Below the pieces are notes generated by a model. That model saw nothing but the letters and a program-made list of their open reading frames with translations, had not been told where the DNA came from and made no database searches. From assembly GCA_033764055.1 (NCBI GenBank), contig JANRJI010000012.1, forward strand, positions 33,851 to 97,850: a DNA stretch of 64,000 nt, read 5' to 3'. The translations under genes and the position numbers were made by a program. Source of the stretch: Ga0077555 sp033764055. Lineage in GTDB: Bacteria; Pseudomonadota; Alphaproteobacteria; Rhizobiales; Hyphomicrobiaceae. This document shows positions 6,894 to 15,865 of the stretch, in pieces; positions within the stretch are counted from its first letter, which is position 1; every line of letters starts with the position of its first letter.

Positions 6894-7219
6894 GACGGGT
6901 GCCCATCGGCGTGTTGCGCCATCGATTGACGCTCGAGAGCCCGGTGCGAACGGATGACGGTGGCGGTGGCGCACACGTCGTCTGGGTGCCGACGGCGGAG
7001 GTATGGGGAGCGCTCTCGGCACGCACCGGCTCGGAGCCGATCGTCGCCGAGCAGACGGCCGGCCGCGTCACGCATGAGATCGCCATCCGCCATCGTGCCG
7101 GCGTCGCGCCGTCCATGCGCTTCAGGCGTGCCAGCCGGACCTTCGAGATCGTCGCCGTTCTCGACATGGAGGAGCAGCGCGGCCGTCTGCGCTGCCTTTG
7201 TCGCGAGGAATTCCTGTGA
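6890..7219 (+). CDS. Head closure / head-tail adaptor protein (GTA)
   Basis: 109 aa, GTG start at 6890 overlapping the previous stop (GTGA), with GGCGGAGG just upstream. The sequence has the SPP1 gp16-like pattern: IGVLRHRLTLESPVRTDDGG, then WVPTAEVWGALSARTGSEP, TAGRVTHEIAIRHRAG and FRRASRTFEIVAVLDMEEQ, a small beta-barrel that closes the packaged head. The family is usually about 110 residues, so the gene looks intact. Confidence 0.82.
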   Translation: MRRVPIGVLRHRLTLESPVRTDDGGGGAHVVWVPTAEVWGALSARTGSEPIVAEQTAGRVTHEIAIRHRAGVAPSMRFRRASRTFEIVAVLDMEEQRGRLRCLCREEFL

Positions 7220-7383
7220 TGTCTTGGCTCAAGCTTCTGCTGCCCGTTCTTGCGCGGGTGGCCACCAGAGTGATCTCCCGGCGTCTCGGCCGGCGCGCAG
7301 CGTTGACCGCCGGCAGATCCAGCCCGAGCCCGAGCGTGCAGCGCGCCAGCCCGCCTCCTGTCGACACCCCTGGAGGAGACTGA
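7219..7383 (+). CDS. Small basic hypothetical protein in the GTA tail operon
   Basis: 54 aa. The ATG overlaps the stop of the adaptor gene (TGATG), and the downstream gene begins 1 base after its stop, so spacing suggests a real translated gene. N-terminus is hydrophobic (MSWLKLLLPVLARVATRVI) followed by an Arg-rich patch SRRLGRRAALTAG and a Ser/Pro-rich end. One short membrane-binding helix is possible. No family recognised. Confidence 0.45.
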   Translation: MSWLKLLLPVLARVATRVISRRLGRRAALTAGRSSPSPSVQRASPPPVDTPGGD

Positions 7384-7384
7384 G

Positions 7385-7792
7385 GTGGCGAGCGCAACCT
7401 GGGCTCTACAGAAGGCCATCTATGCAGCTCTCCTGGCTGACGGCACGGTGATGGCGCTGCTCGGTGGCCCGCGCATTTACGACGACGTGCCGCCACGGAG
7501 CGAGTTTCCTTATGTGACGCTCGGACAGTCCTTGGTGCGCGACTGGAGCACAGGCACCGACGAGGGGCTGGAGCACATCCTCACGCTCCACGTCTGGTCG
7601 CGTGCCGACGGTCGCCGCGAGGTGCAGGAGCTCTTGGCTTCAGTGCGCACGGCGCTTCACGACGAGCCGCTCGCGGTCGAGGGCCACAGGCTCGTCAACC
7701 TGCGCCTCGAGCTGTCCGAGGTGCGTCGCGAGCCGGACGGCGAGACATGCCACGGTCTCCTCCGCTTTCGGGCCGTGACCGAGGCGCAATGA
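7385..7792 (+). CDS. DUF3168 tail completion/terminator protein (GTA)
   Basis: 135 aa, GTG start at 7385 with GGAGGAG about 8 bases upstream. Shows the DUF3168 layout: ATWALQKAIYAALLADGTVM, PRIYDDVPPRSEFPYVTLGQ, HILTLHVWSRADGRREVQEL, and a closing beta strand CHGLLRFRAVTEAQ. Members of the family cap the tail tube at the head-proximal end. Placement between adaptor and major tail protein matches RcGTA-type order. Confidence 0.82.
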   Translation: MASATWALQKAIYAALLADGTVMALLGGPRIYDDVPPRSEFPYVTLGQSLVRDWSTGTDEGLEHILTLHVWSRADGRREVQELLASVRTALHDEPLAVEGHRLVNLRLELSEVRREPDGETCHGLLRFRAVTEAQ

Positions 7793-7873
7793 GCCTTGCC
7801 GGCCACGAGTGGCCGCCCATCACCCGGACCGCATATTTCTCGGTCCTCCGCTTCCCAATCAGGGTTTCAAACC

Positions 7874-8287
7874 ATGGCAGCCCAGAAAGGCAAGGATCTT
7901 CTGCTGAAGGTCGATGCCACAGGCTCCGGCTCGTTCATCACCGTTGCCGGCCTCAGATCTCGATCGATCACCTTCGGCAGCGAGACCGTCGACGTGACCC
8001 ACTCGGAATCGGCCGGTCGCTGGCGTGAGCTGCTGGCGGGCGCCGGCGCCCGCAGTGCCCGTGTCGCTGGGGCCGGGATCTTCAAGGATGCCGCTTCCGA
8101 CGAGATCGTGCGCAGCTACGTTTTCGACGGCACGATCCGGAATTGGCAGATCGTCATTCCTGACTTTGGAACCGTCGCTGGCCCGTTTCAGATTTCCGGG
8201 TTCGAGTTGTCCGGCCGTCATGATGCCGAGGTCGCCTTCGACTTGACGCTCGAGTCTGCCGGCGAGCTCACTTTCACTGCGCTCTGA
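7874..8287 (+). CDS. Major tail protein, TP901-1-like (GTA)
   Basis: 137 aa. The ATG at 7874 is preferred (AGGG at 7861-7864); upstream in-frame codons give unlike sequence. Reads MAAQKGKDLLLKVDATGSGS, then RSRSITFGSETVDVTHSESA and GRWRELLAGAGARSARVAGA, IFKDAASDEIVRSYVFDGTI, ending GELTFTAL. This is the standard short tail tube subunit of GTA clusters; it polymerises around the tape measure. Length agrees with the family. Confidence 0.87.
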   Translation: MAAQKGKDLLLKVDATGSGSFITVAGLRSRSITFGSETVDVTHSESAGRWRELLAGAGARSARVAGAGIFKDAASDEIVRSYVFDGTIRNWQIVIPDFGTVAGPFQISGFELSGRHDAEVAFDLTLESAGELTFTAL

Positions 8288-8312
8288 CGCAAAACTTCCG
8301 ACGGGTGATCCC

Positions 8313-8708
8313 ATGCCAAATCTCCATCGCGGCGATATCCAGGCCGTGCTCGACGGCCGCCCGATGCGGCTATGCCTGACGCTCGGCGCTCTCGCCGAGC
8401 TCGAGGCTGCTTTCGGTGACGAGGACATGCTCGCGCTCGCCAATCGCTTCACCTCCGGTCGCCTCGCCGCGCGCGACGCGATCCGCATCATCGGTGCCGG
8501 CCTGCGGGGAGGAGGCACTGATATTGCCGATGGGGCCGTTGCGCGCATGCAGGCTGAAGGCGGCGCCGCCGGCTTCGTCGACATCGTCGTGCGTCTTCTC
8601 GCGGCGACGTTCGGCGCCCCGCAGTCCATGCCGACGGTCGCAGACGACGACAGGCGGCTTGCCGGTCGGGAGGCCGGCGATCCCGTCCCTTTCCCTGGGA
8701 CGAGGTGA
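8313..8708 (+). CDS. Gene transfer agent family protein, tail assembly chaperone-like (GTA TAM)
   Basis: 131 aa. Starts MPNLHRGDIQAVLDGRPMRL, then LTLGALAELEAAFGDEDML and ALANRFTSGRLAARDAIRII, the signature of the GTA tail-assembly family located between the major tail and tape measure genes. The C-terminal part is Asp/Arg-rich and low in order. The stop overlaps the next ATG by one base (TGATG), as is usual for chaperone pairs. Confidence 0.8.
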   Translation: MPNLHRGDIQAVLDGRPMRLCLTLGALAELEAAFGDEDMLALANRFTSGRLAARDAIRIIGAGLRGGGTDIADGAVARMQAEGGAAGFVDIVVRLLAATFGAPQSMPTVADDDRRLAGREAGDPVPFPGTR

Positions 8709-8872
8709 TGGCGATCGGCTTCGGCGTGTTGCGGCTGGCGCCAGCCCACTTCTGGTCGATGACGCCGCGTGAGCTGGCAGCGGCCTCACGCGGCATTTCC
8801 GGCATTGCTCTTGGCTCGCCGGGCTTGGATCGCACGCGGATGGACGAGCTCATGGCCCGTTTTCCCGACTGA
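8708..8872 (+). CDS. Phage tail assembly chaperone, rcc01693 family
   Basis: 54 aa, short enough to be missed by gene callers. Begins MAIGFGVLRLAPAHFWSMTP, then RELAAASRGISGI and ends RMDELMARFPD. The motif LRLAPAHFWSMTPRE is typical of the small rcc01693-type protein that follows the GTA TAM gene. Translational coupling through TGATG with the upstream gene supports it. Likely acts with its neighbour on the tape measure protein during tail assembly. Confidence 0.8.
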   Translation: MAIGFGVLRLAPAHFWSMTPRELAAASRGISGIALGSPGLDRTRMDELMARFPD

Positions 8873-8920
8873 GCCCAGACGCCAACAGGGCCGTCGAAAT
8901 GAACCCGGAGACTCCAGGAA

Positions 8921-9538
8921 ATGCCGACCAGAAGCGATAATCCATCCATGCCCTCGACCGACTCGATGGCGACCGGAGCGAGCGAGGCTCGGGCCGAGAT
9001 CGACGGGCTGCTCGACAGCCAGCGGCAATTGACCATCGAGCTGGCCATGTCGGGCCGGGAGAGCCGACAGTTCGGTCAGGCTCTTTCTCGAGCTTTCGTC
9101 GGTCTCGCCGTGCAGGGCAAGGGTCTTGGCGAGGTGCTGCGGCAGCTCGCGCTCAGTCTCTCGCGCCTTGCGCTCGGTGCCGCCTTCAAGCCGCTCGAAG
9201 GCCTTGTCGGCGGCATGCTGCAGAGCATCGTTTCGGGAGCGGGCGGGGGCGGGCCTGCGGGAACCGGCATGGCTGCCGGCTTTGTCCCGTCTGGCCGCAT
9301 CGCGGCACCGGCGATGCTCGGGTTTTCGGGGGATGGCGTGCTGTCTGCGGCCGCCGGTGGTCGAGCTCGCACGGCGATCGGGGAGGGCGGGACTGCCGGC
9401 TTTCGCCCAGCAGGGACGGCCGGCCCGACCGTGGTTCTGAATATCGCTACTCCTGATGTCGAAAGCTTCCGCCGATCCGAGACGCAACTCGCAGCACTGC
9501 TCGCCCGCGCCGTCGGGCAGGGCCAGAGAAATCTCTGA
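8921..9538 (+). CDS. Short tail tape measure protein (GTA gp11-like)
   Basis: 205 aa, far shorter than phage tape measures but normal for RcGTA-type particles, whose tails are short. CCAGGAA lies just before the ATG; a second in-frame ATG at 8948 is possible. Residues 25-100 form amphipathic helices (ESRQFGQALSRAFVGLAVQG, GEVLRQLALSLSRLALGAAF) followed by a Gly/Ala-rich region with GGMLQSIVSGAGGGG and AAPAMLGFSGDGVLSAAAGG. The end, VVLNIATPDVESFRRSETQL, is the conserved C-terminus of the family. Confidence 0.82.
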   Translation: MPTRSDNPSMPSTDSMATGASEARAEIDGLLDSQRQLTIELAMSGRESRQFGQALSRAFVGLAVQGKGLGEVLRQLALSLSRLALGAAFKPLEGLVGGMLQSIVSGAGGGGPAGTGMAAGFVPSGRIAAPAMLGFSGDGVLSAAAGGRARTAIGEGGTAGFRPAGTAGPTVVLNIATPDVESFRRSETQLAALLARAVGQGQRNL

Positions 9539-9597
9539 TGACGGCCGCAGCCCGTTTTTTGGACTGATCGCTCAGCAGCAAGAGGCCACGTCTTGTC

Positions 9598-10236
9598 ATG
9601 TCCTTTCACGAGGTTCGTTTTCCCACCGGGATTTCTCGGGGCGCAACCGGCGGCCCCGAGCGGCGGACCGACGTCGTCGTGCTCGGCTCCGGCTACGAGG
9701 AGCGCAATGCCCGCTGGGCTCATTCCCGCCGCAGCTACAATGCCGGCTACGGCATTCGCACACTCGACGACCTGCACGCTGCTATCGCCTTCTTCGAGGA
9801 GCGGCGCGGTCGGCTCTATGGCTTTCGCTGGAAGGACCACACCGACTGGAAATCATGCGCGCCAGAGGAGACGCCAGGCGCGCTGGATCAGGCGATCGGC
9901 ACCGGCGACGGCAGTAAGACGACGTTCCAGCTCGTCAAACGCTACGGCGGGTTGCACGCCCCCTACGACCGGCCCATCTCCAAGCCCGTCATCGGCACCG
10001 TGCAGATCGCCGTCGATGGTGCCATTGGCACCGAGGGTGTCGCCTTCGATGTCGATCATACGAGCGGCGTCGTCACGTTCCGGGCCGGTCACGAGCCGCC
10101 GGTCGGGGCAGTCGTTACGGCCGGCTTCGAGCACGACGTGCCCGTCCGCTTCGACACCGACAAGCTCGAGATCAGCCTCTCCGGCTTTCGCCACGGCGCT
10201 ATTCCGTCGATTCCGATCGTCGAGGTGCGGCGATGA
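9598..10236 (+). CDS. Distal tail protein, DUF2460 (TIGR02217; GTA gp12)
   Basis: 212 aa. Starts MSFHEVRFPTGISRGATGGP, then ERRTDVVVLGSGYEERNARW, HSRRSYNAGYGIRTLDDLHA and FFEERRGRLYGFRWKDHTDW, all hallmarks of DUF2460. The end FDTDKLEISLSGFRHGAIPS and IPIVEVRR completes the family. In RcGTA this protein forms the ring at the end of the tail tube where the baseplate attaches. Full length. Confidence 0.92.
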   Translation: MSFHEVRFPTGISRGATGGPERRTDVVVLGSGYEERNARWAHSRRSYNAGYGIRTLDDLHAAIAFFEERRGRLYGFRWKDHTDWKSCAPEETPGALDQAIGTGDGSKTTFQLVKRYGGLHAPYDRPISKPVIGTVQIAVDGAIGTEGVAFDVDHTSGVVTFRAGHEPPVGAVVTAGFEHDVPVRFDTDKLEISLSGFRHGAIPSIPIVEVRR

Positions 10237-10309
10237 TCGCGTCGCAGGAAATTTCGAGCAGCGCTTCACCGGTATTCTCCCGCCACCTCATCGCAGCAGC
10301 CCGGGTGTC

Positions 10310-11170
10310 ATGAAAATCATTCCTGACGCGCTTCAGGCGAGTCTGTCCTCGGGCACGACCACGCTGTGTTGGTGCTGGCGCATCACGCGCCGATCGGGCG
10401 AGCGGCTGGGGTTCACCGACCACGATTGCGATCTGACATTCGACGCCACCCTGTTCGAGGCAGCGTCGGGCTTCACGGCCACAGAGTTCCGCGAGAGCGT
10501 GGGGCTCGCCGTCGACAATCTCGAGGTCGAGAGCGCGCTCGCATCGAGCCATCTTTCTGAGGCTGCCCTCGGCTCCGGGGATTTCGACGACGCCGCGATC
10601 GAGGTCTTCCGGGTCGACTGGTCGAATCCTGCGGTCAGGGTTCTGGTGCGGCGCGGAACGCTCGGCGAGGTGCGCCGTAACGGGGTGGCGTTCACGGCGG
10701 AGGTTCGCGGCCTCTCACATTACCTCGCGCAGCCGCGCGGTCGTGTCATCCAGATGGCTTGTGATGCCGATCTCGGCGACTCCCGATGTGGGGTCGATCT
10801 GGAGGCTCCGGGCTTTCGGGCCGAGGGAGCCGTTCTCGTCGCGCGGACCGACCGCTTGTTCACGACCGCGGACCTCTCGGCTTTCGAAGGCGGGTGGTTC
10901 ACCCGCGGCCTGCTCTCATTCACGAGCGGGGCCAACGTCGGCCGGCGCAGCGAGATCAAGCGGCACGGGCTCGCTGGCGGCATTGCGCAGGTCGAGCTCT
11001 GGCAGGCGCTCGGGGCGCCGCTGGCTCCCGGTGACGCGTTCGCGATCACTGCGGGCTGCGATCGGCAATTTGTCACGTGCCGCGGAAAATTCGCGAATGC
11101 GGCCAATTTCAGAGGCTTTCCGCACTTGCCGGGGAACGATTTCCTGGCCTCGCCGCGAAGAGCCGAATGA
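10310..11170 (+). CDS. Baseplate hub protein, DUF2163 (GTA gp13)
   Basis: 286 aa from the ATG at 10310; the frame is open far upstream through the previous gene, but homology begins here. Shows LQASLSSGTTTLCWCWRITR, GERLGFTDHDCDLTFD, SAGLAV-type middle (ESVGLAVDNLEVESALASSH), then CDADLGDSRCGVDLEAPGFR and the late LPGNDFLASPRR. Cys residues in CDADLGDSRCGVD and ITAGCDRQFVTCRGKF are conserved in the family and coordinate a metal cluster in the RcGTA hub (known from the family). Full length. Confidence 0.9.
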   Translation: MKIIPDALQASLSSGTTTLCWCWRITRRSGERLGFTDHDCDLTFDATLFEAASGFTATEFRESVGLAVDNLEVESALASSHLSEAALGSGDFDDAAIEVFRVDWSNPAVRVLVRRGTLGEVRRNGVAFTAEVRGLSHYLAQPRGRVIQMACDADLGDSRCGVDLEAPGFRAEGAVLVARTDRLFTTADLSAFEGGWFTRGLLSFTSGANVGRRSEIKRHGLAGGIAQVELWQALGAPLAPGDAFAITAGCDRQFVTCRGKFANAANFRGFPHLPGNDFLASPRRAE

Positions 11171-11281
11171 GCGGGGACGCGCGCGCCCGGCTCTCGTCGC
11201 AGCGCCCCGCTGGCCCAGGCGCGTCGCCGGCCGCGCACCTCCATATCAAGCGCCGCCGAACGGTTAGGAGCTTCTGGACCC

Positions 11282-11797
11282 GTGCCGATGCATCTCCCTC
11301 CCGTCTCGCGTCGCCCGGGTATTGTCGTCCAGCCTTTCTCCCGCGCCGATATCGTCAATGCGGCGCGCCGCTGGGTCGGCACGCCCTATCACCACCAGGC
11401 CAGCTGCCTCGGTGTCGGAACCGATTGCGTCGGTCTCGTGCGCGGTGTCTGGCGGCAGCTCTACGGCGCCGATGCAGAGGAGGCGGGACCCTACACCCGC
11501 GATTGGGCCGAGGCGACAGGCGACGAGACCCTTGTTGCCGCCGCGCGGCGCCACCTCGTCGAGATCGATCCCGCCCGCCTGCGGCCGGGCGACGTCGCGG
11601 TGTTCCGATATCGCACCCGCGCCATCGCGAAGCACGTCGGCATTGCCGCCCGTGGCGGTGAATCCGGGCCGCTCGCGCCAATCCCTTCGACGCTCATTCA
11701 CGCCGTCGAAGGCGCCCCGGTCAGCGAGGTTCCGCTCTCGCCGTGGTGGCGGCGGCGGATCGCGGCTGCCTTTGCCTTTCCCGGAGTCGAGGACTGA
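11282..11797 (+). CDS. NlpC/P60-family peptidase (GTA gp14)
   Basis: 171 aa from GTG 11282; ATG 11288 two codons later is equally possible, with AGGAG about 13-17 bases upstream. Contains the NlpC/P60 catalytic Cys in GVGTDCVGLVRGVWRQLYG (Cys49), the His in AIAKHVGIAARG (His118) and a later His in TLIHAVEG. The enzyme cleaves the peptide stem of peptidoglycan as the tail tip penetrates the recipient wall. The stop overlaps the next start (TGATG). Matches the gp14 position exactly. Confidence 0.88.
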   Translation: MPMHLPPVSRRPGIVVQPFSRADIVNAARRWVGTPYHHQASCLGVGTDCVGLVRGVWRQLYGADAEEAGPYTRDWAEATGDETLVAAARRHLVEIDPARLRPGDVAVFRYRTRAIAKHVGIAARGGESGPLAPIPSTLIHAVEGAPVSEVPLSPWWRRRIAAAFAFPGVED

Positions 11798-14700
11798 TGG
11801 CCACGCTCGCACTGACTGTTGCCGGCGCGGCGGTAGGCAGCGCCCTGCTGCCCGCCGGCGTCACGCTGCTCGGCGCCACCATTTCCGGTGCCGTCATCGG
11901 CTCGCAGGTTGGTGCCCTTGCCGGCACCTACATCGACCAGGTTCTACTCGGACCGACGGGTCGCAATCGTGCGCTCGCTGGCCCGCGCCTCTCCGACCTC
12001 GCAATCACCACGTCCACCGAAGGCGCGCCGATCCCGCGGCTTTTCGGCCGTGCCCGACTGGGCGGCCAGGTCATCTGGGCGACCGATCTCGAGGAGGAGG
12101 CCGTATCCTCCTCGGCGGGCGGCGGGGGCAAGGGGGCGCCGGCAGTGCCTGCGGGCGCCGGCGGTACCGAATATCGCTACTATGCCAATCTCGCCGTAGC
12201 CATCTGTGAGGGGCCGGTCACCGGCATCGGCCGCGTCTGGGCCGATGGTGAGGAGCTCGATCTCTCGCTCCACACTTGGCGCCTCCATCCCGGCACCGAG
12301 GACCAGGTGGCCGACAGCCTGATCGCGTCGCGCGAGGGGCCGGACGCGGCCCCTGCCTATCGGGGGGTCGCCTACATCGTGCTCGAGCGCCTGGCGCTCG
12401 AGCGCTTCGGCAACCGATTGCCGCAGTTGTCCTTCGAGGTGCATCGCTCGGTCGACCCGTTCGAGCGTCAGGTGCGCGCGGTCGTCATGATCCCCGGCTC
12501 GGGGGAGTTCGCCTATGCACCCGATCCCGTCTCGCGGGCGACCGGCTCGGTCAGCGCGACGCCCGAGAATACGCACACGCTCAACGGAGGGACCGACTGG
12601 CAGGTCGCGCTCGACCAGCTCGCCGACGTATTGCCGAATGCCCGCTCGACGTCGCTCGTGGTCAGCTGGTTCGGCACGGATCTCAGAGCCGGTCACTGCG
12701 AGATTCGCCCCGCGGTCGACGCTACGACCAAGGACACGTCGCCGCTGGTCTGGTCCGTCGCGGGGCTCACGCGCGCCTCGGCGGCGCTCGTCTCGGCCGT
12801 CGATGGCCAGCCCGCCTATGGTGGCACGCCGTCCGATCAGACCGTCGTCGCTGCCATCGGCGACCTCAAGGCGCGCGGCCACAAGGTGCTCCTGACGCCG
12901 TTCATCCTGATGGACATCCCCGCCGGCAACACGCTGCCAGACCCTTACACCGGATCTGCCGGCCAGCCGGCCTTCCCCTGGCGCGGTCGCGTGACATGCG
13001 ATCCGGCTCCAGGCAGGCCGGGCTCGCCCGACAAGTCCGCCGCGGCGGAGGCCCAGCTCGCCAGCCTCGTCGGCACGGCCGCGCCATCCGACTTTTCCAT
13101 CATCGGCGGGAGCATCGTCTACACCGGCCCGTCGGAGTGGAGTCTGCGGCGCATGGTGCTCCACTACGCCACGCTCGCGGTCGCGGCAGGCGGCGTCGAT
13201 GCCATCGTCATCGGCAGCGAGCTGCGCGGCCTGACCCAGGTGCGCTCCGCGGCGGGCGTGTACCCCTTCGTCGCGGCGCTCGCCACGCTCGCCTCTGACG
13301 TCAAGTCGATCGTGGGGCCGGCGACCAAGGTCACCTACGCCGCCGACTGGTCCGAATACTTCGGTCACCATCCGGACGACGCCTCGGGCGACGTCCATTT
13401 CCATCTCGACCCGCTGTGGGCCTCGGCCGCCGTCGACGCCGTTGCCATCGATTGCTATTGGCCTCTCTCGGACTGGCGCGACGGAGAGGCGCATCTCGAT
13501 CGCCTCGCCGGTGCGCGCTCGATCTACGACCTCGACTACCTCAAAGGGAATCTCGTCGGCGGGGAGGGCTTCGACTGGCACTACGCGTCTCCAGCCGACC
13601 GCGATGCGCAACTGCGGATGCCGATTGCCGATGCTGCCGGCAAGCCCTGGGTGTTCCGGTACAAGGATATCCGCTCCTGGTGGTCGAGCCTGCACTACGA
13701 CCGGCCGGCCGGCATCGAGCAGCCGACGCCGACAGCCTGGGTGCCGCAGTCGAAGCCTGTCTGGCTCACCGAGGTCGGATGCCCGGCGGTCGACAAGGGC
13801 GCCAACCAGCCGAACGTGTTCGTCGATCCGAAGAGCTCGGAATCCTTCCTGCCCCACTTCTCCCGCGGCGAGCGCGACGATCTCATGCAGCGGCGCTACC
13901 TGCAGGCCGTCGTCGAGGGCTTCGACCCCGATCACCCCCACTATGTTCCCGGGGCCAACCCGGTCTCGACGGTCTACGGCGGCCGCATGCTCGACCTCGA
14001 GCATGTCCATGTCTACGCCTGGGACGCGCGGCCCTATCCCGTGTTTCCGGGCGACGGGAGCACCTGGGCAGACGCTTCGAACTGGCCTCTCGGTCACTGG
14101 GTCAACGGCCGCATCGCGAGTCAGCCGCTGGACCGGGTCGTGGCCAGTTTGCTCCAAGACTACGGTTTCACCGACTACGTTGCGAGCGAGCTCGACGGCC
14201 TCATTGCCGGCCTCGTCGTCGATCGGCCCATGTCTGCGCGCGAAGCGCTGCAGCCGCTTGAGCTCACATTCTTCCTGGATGCACACGAGAGCGGTGGCCT
14301 GATCAGATTTCGCCACCGCGGCGCCGGAGGCGTCTCGGCGATGCTCGTCGTGGACGATCTCGTCGAGGAGCGACCCGGAAGTGCGCTGCTGACGCTGACG
14401 CGAGCGCAGGAATCGGAGCTGCCGTCCGCCGTACGCCTCGCCTATTCCGCGCCCGAGGCCGACTATCGGCCGGCGGTCGCGCAGTCGCGCCGTCTCGTCG
14501 GCGGCTCGGGCCGCGTGGCAGAGGCACAGATCGCCCTGGTGCTCGACGCTCAGCAGGCCTTCCGAGCGGCCGACACCTGGCTCTTCGAGACCTGGGCAGC
14601 GCGCGAGCGTGCGCGCATCGTGTTGCCCCCCTCCGCGCTGGCGCTGGAGCCCGGCGACGTCGTCGCGCTCGATCACGCCGGCCGCACACGCCTGTTGCGC

Positions 14701-15753
14701 ATCACCGGCATCGGCGACCACGGTGCCCGCGAGATCGAGGCGATGAGCATCGATCCCGAGATCTACGATGGCGGCGCCGGCATTGTGCGGAAGCTGGGTG
14801 GTGCGAGCAGGCCGCCGGTCGGGCCTGCGCTCGGCCTCTTCCTCGACCTGCCGCTTCTCACGGGCAACGAGCCGCCCGAGGCCGGCTATGTCGCTGCTGC
14901 CCGCGTCCCCTGGCCCGGCGGGATCGCCTTTTATCGCTCGCCAGAGGAAACCGGATACACGCTCGCCGGGATCGCCGGTCGCAATGCGACGGTCGGCGTT
15001 ACCCTGGACCCGCTGGCCCCCGGCCCGGAGAGTAGGCTCGATCGCGCATGCCGGCTCCGCGTGCGGCTCGACACCGGCGCCCTCCAGTCGAGCTCCCGCC
15101 TTGCCGTGCTGGCCGGGGCCAATGCCGCTGCGCTCCTGGCGCCGAGCGGGACGCTGGAGGTCCTGCAGTTCGAGACCGCCGCGCTGGTCGCCCCGGCGAC
15201 CTACGAGCTGTCGACGCTGCTCCGAGCCCAGGCCGGCACTGAGGATGGCATGCGCACCTCGGTGCCGGCCGGCGCGCGGTTCGTGCTTCTGGATGGCGCG
15301 CTCTCGACCTTGCCGCTGACGCCCGCCGATATCGGTCTGCCGCTCAATTGGCGCTTCGGCCCGACCAGCCGTGAAATCGGCGACGCGAGCTATGTCACCA
15401 CGGTCCATGCGTTCAGCGGCCGCGGCCTGCTCCCGTTGAGCCCTGTCCATATCCGGAGCCTGCGGGATGCGAGCGGCAATCTCGCCGTAACCTGGGTGCG
15501 CCGGACCCGCGTCGGCGGCGACAGCTGGAACGCCGCCGAGGTTCCGATCGGAGAGGAAGCCGAGCGCTACGAGGTCGACATTCTCGACGGTCCGACGGTG
15601 GTTCGAACGATCGCATCCACTGTGCCCGCCATCACCTATACGGCCGCCGATCAGACCGCCGACTTCGGAGCGCCGCAGCCCACCATTCCAATCAGGGTGG
15701 CGCAGGTCAGCGCGAGTCTCGGACGGGGCACGTGGCGCGGGGCCACCGTCTGA
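11797..15753 (+). CDS. Tail-tip 'megatron' protein, GTA TIM-barrel-like and Tail_3 domains (gp15)
   Basis: 1318 aa, the size expected for GTA gp15. The N-terminus has a glycine-rich membrane-active segment (LTVAGAAVGSALLPAGVTLL, TISGAVIGSQVGALAGTYID). Residues about 400-780 form the GTA TIM-barrel-like domain: GVDAIVIGSELRGLTQVRSA, VTYAADWSEYFGHH, and KPVWLTEVGCPAVDKGANQP. Residues about 780-1000 are the phage Tail_3-like region (QPLELTFFLDAHESGGLIRF). The C-terminus is beta-rich and probably the receptor-facing part. It is the central fibre/injection device of the particle. ATG 11797 overlaps the gp14 stop. No frameshift is seen along the reading frame. Confidence 0.92.
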   Translation: MATLALTVAGAAVGSALLPAGVTLLGATISGAVIGSQVGALAGTYIDQVLLGPTGRNRALAGPRLSDLAITTSTEGAPIPRLFGRARLGGQVIWATDLEEEAVSSSAGGGGKGAPAVPAGAGGTEYRYYANLAVAICEGPVTGIGRVWADGEELDLSLHTWRLHPGTEDQVADSLIASREGPDAAPAYRGVAYIVLERLALERFGNRLPQLSFEVHRSVDPFERQVRAVVMIPGSGEFAYAPDPVSRATGSVSATPENTHTLNGGTDWQVALDQLADVLPNARSTSLVVSWFGTDLRAGHCEIRPAVDATTKDTSPLVWSVAGLTRASAALVSAVDGQPAYGGTPSDQTVVAAIGDLKARGHKVLLTPFILMDIPAGNTLPDPYTGSAGQPAFPWRGRVTCDPAPGRPGSPDKSAAAEAQLASLVGTAAPSDFSIIGGSIVYTGPSEWSLRRMVLHYATLAVAAGGVDAIVIGSELRGLTQVRSAAGVYPFVAALATLASDVKSIVGPATKVTYAADWSEYFGHHPDDASGDVHFHLDPLWASAAVDAVAIDCYWPLSDWRDGEAHLDRLAGARSIYDLDYLKGNLVGGEGFDWHYASPADRDAQLRMPIADAAGKPWVFRYKDIRSWWSSLHYDRPAGIEQPTPTAWVPQSKPVWLTEVGCPAVDKGANQPNVFVDPKSSESFLPHFSRGERDDLMQRRYLQAVVEGFDPDHPHYVPGANPVSTVYGGRMLDLEHVHVYAWDARPYPVFPGDGSTWADASNWPLGHWVNGRIASQPLDRVVASLLQDYGFTDYVASELDGLIAGLVVDRPMSAREALQPLELTFFLDAHESGGLIRFRHRGAGGVSAMLVVDDLVEERPGSALLTLTRAQESELPSAVRLAYSAPEADYRPAVAQSRRLVGGSGRVAEAQIALVLDAQQAFRAADTWLFETWAARERARIVLPPSALALEPGDVVALDHAGRTRLLRITGIGDHGAREIEAMSIDPEIYDGGAGIVRKLGGASRPPVGPALGLFLDLPLLTGNEPPEAGYVAAARVPWPGGIAFYRSPEETGYTLAGIAGRNATVGVTLDPLAPGPESRLDRACRLRVRLDTGALQSSSRLAVLAGANAAALLAPSGTLEVLQFETAALVAPATYELSTLLRAQAGTEDGMRTSVPAGARFVLLDGALSTLPLTPADIGLPLNWRFGPTSREIGDASYVTTVHAFSGRGLLPLSPVHIRSLRDASGNLAVTWVRRTRVGGDSWNAAEVPIGEEAERYEVDILDGPTVVRTIASTVPAITYTAADQTADFGAPQPTIPIRVAQVSASLGRGTWRGATV

Positions 15754-15865
15754 CGTCCGCGAGCAGGTCATCTCAGGAGGCAGGCTGCCGCTTGCCCGCG
15801 CGCCGACCGCTCCAGGCGCCAGGGAGATCCGCTCCGGCCGTCCTGCTGCAACTTCTGGATTTCCA

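Noticed and set aside
4350..7022. An 890-codon minus-strand open frame over the protease, capsid and connector genes
   Set aside because: Same reason: third-position GC bias keeps the antisense frame open; no recognisable domain or start signal.
9593..10309. Long upstream extension of the DUF2163 reading frame
   Set aside because: It overlaps the whole DUF2460 gene in another frame; homology to DUF2163 starts at the ATG at 10310.
11168..11281. Possible short gene between DUF2163 and the NlpC/P60 gene
   Set aside because: The only open frame runs on into the NlpC gene in a different frame and is Arg/Pro-rich; no support.
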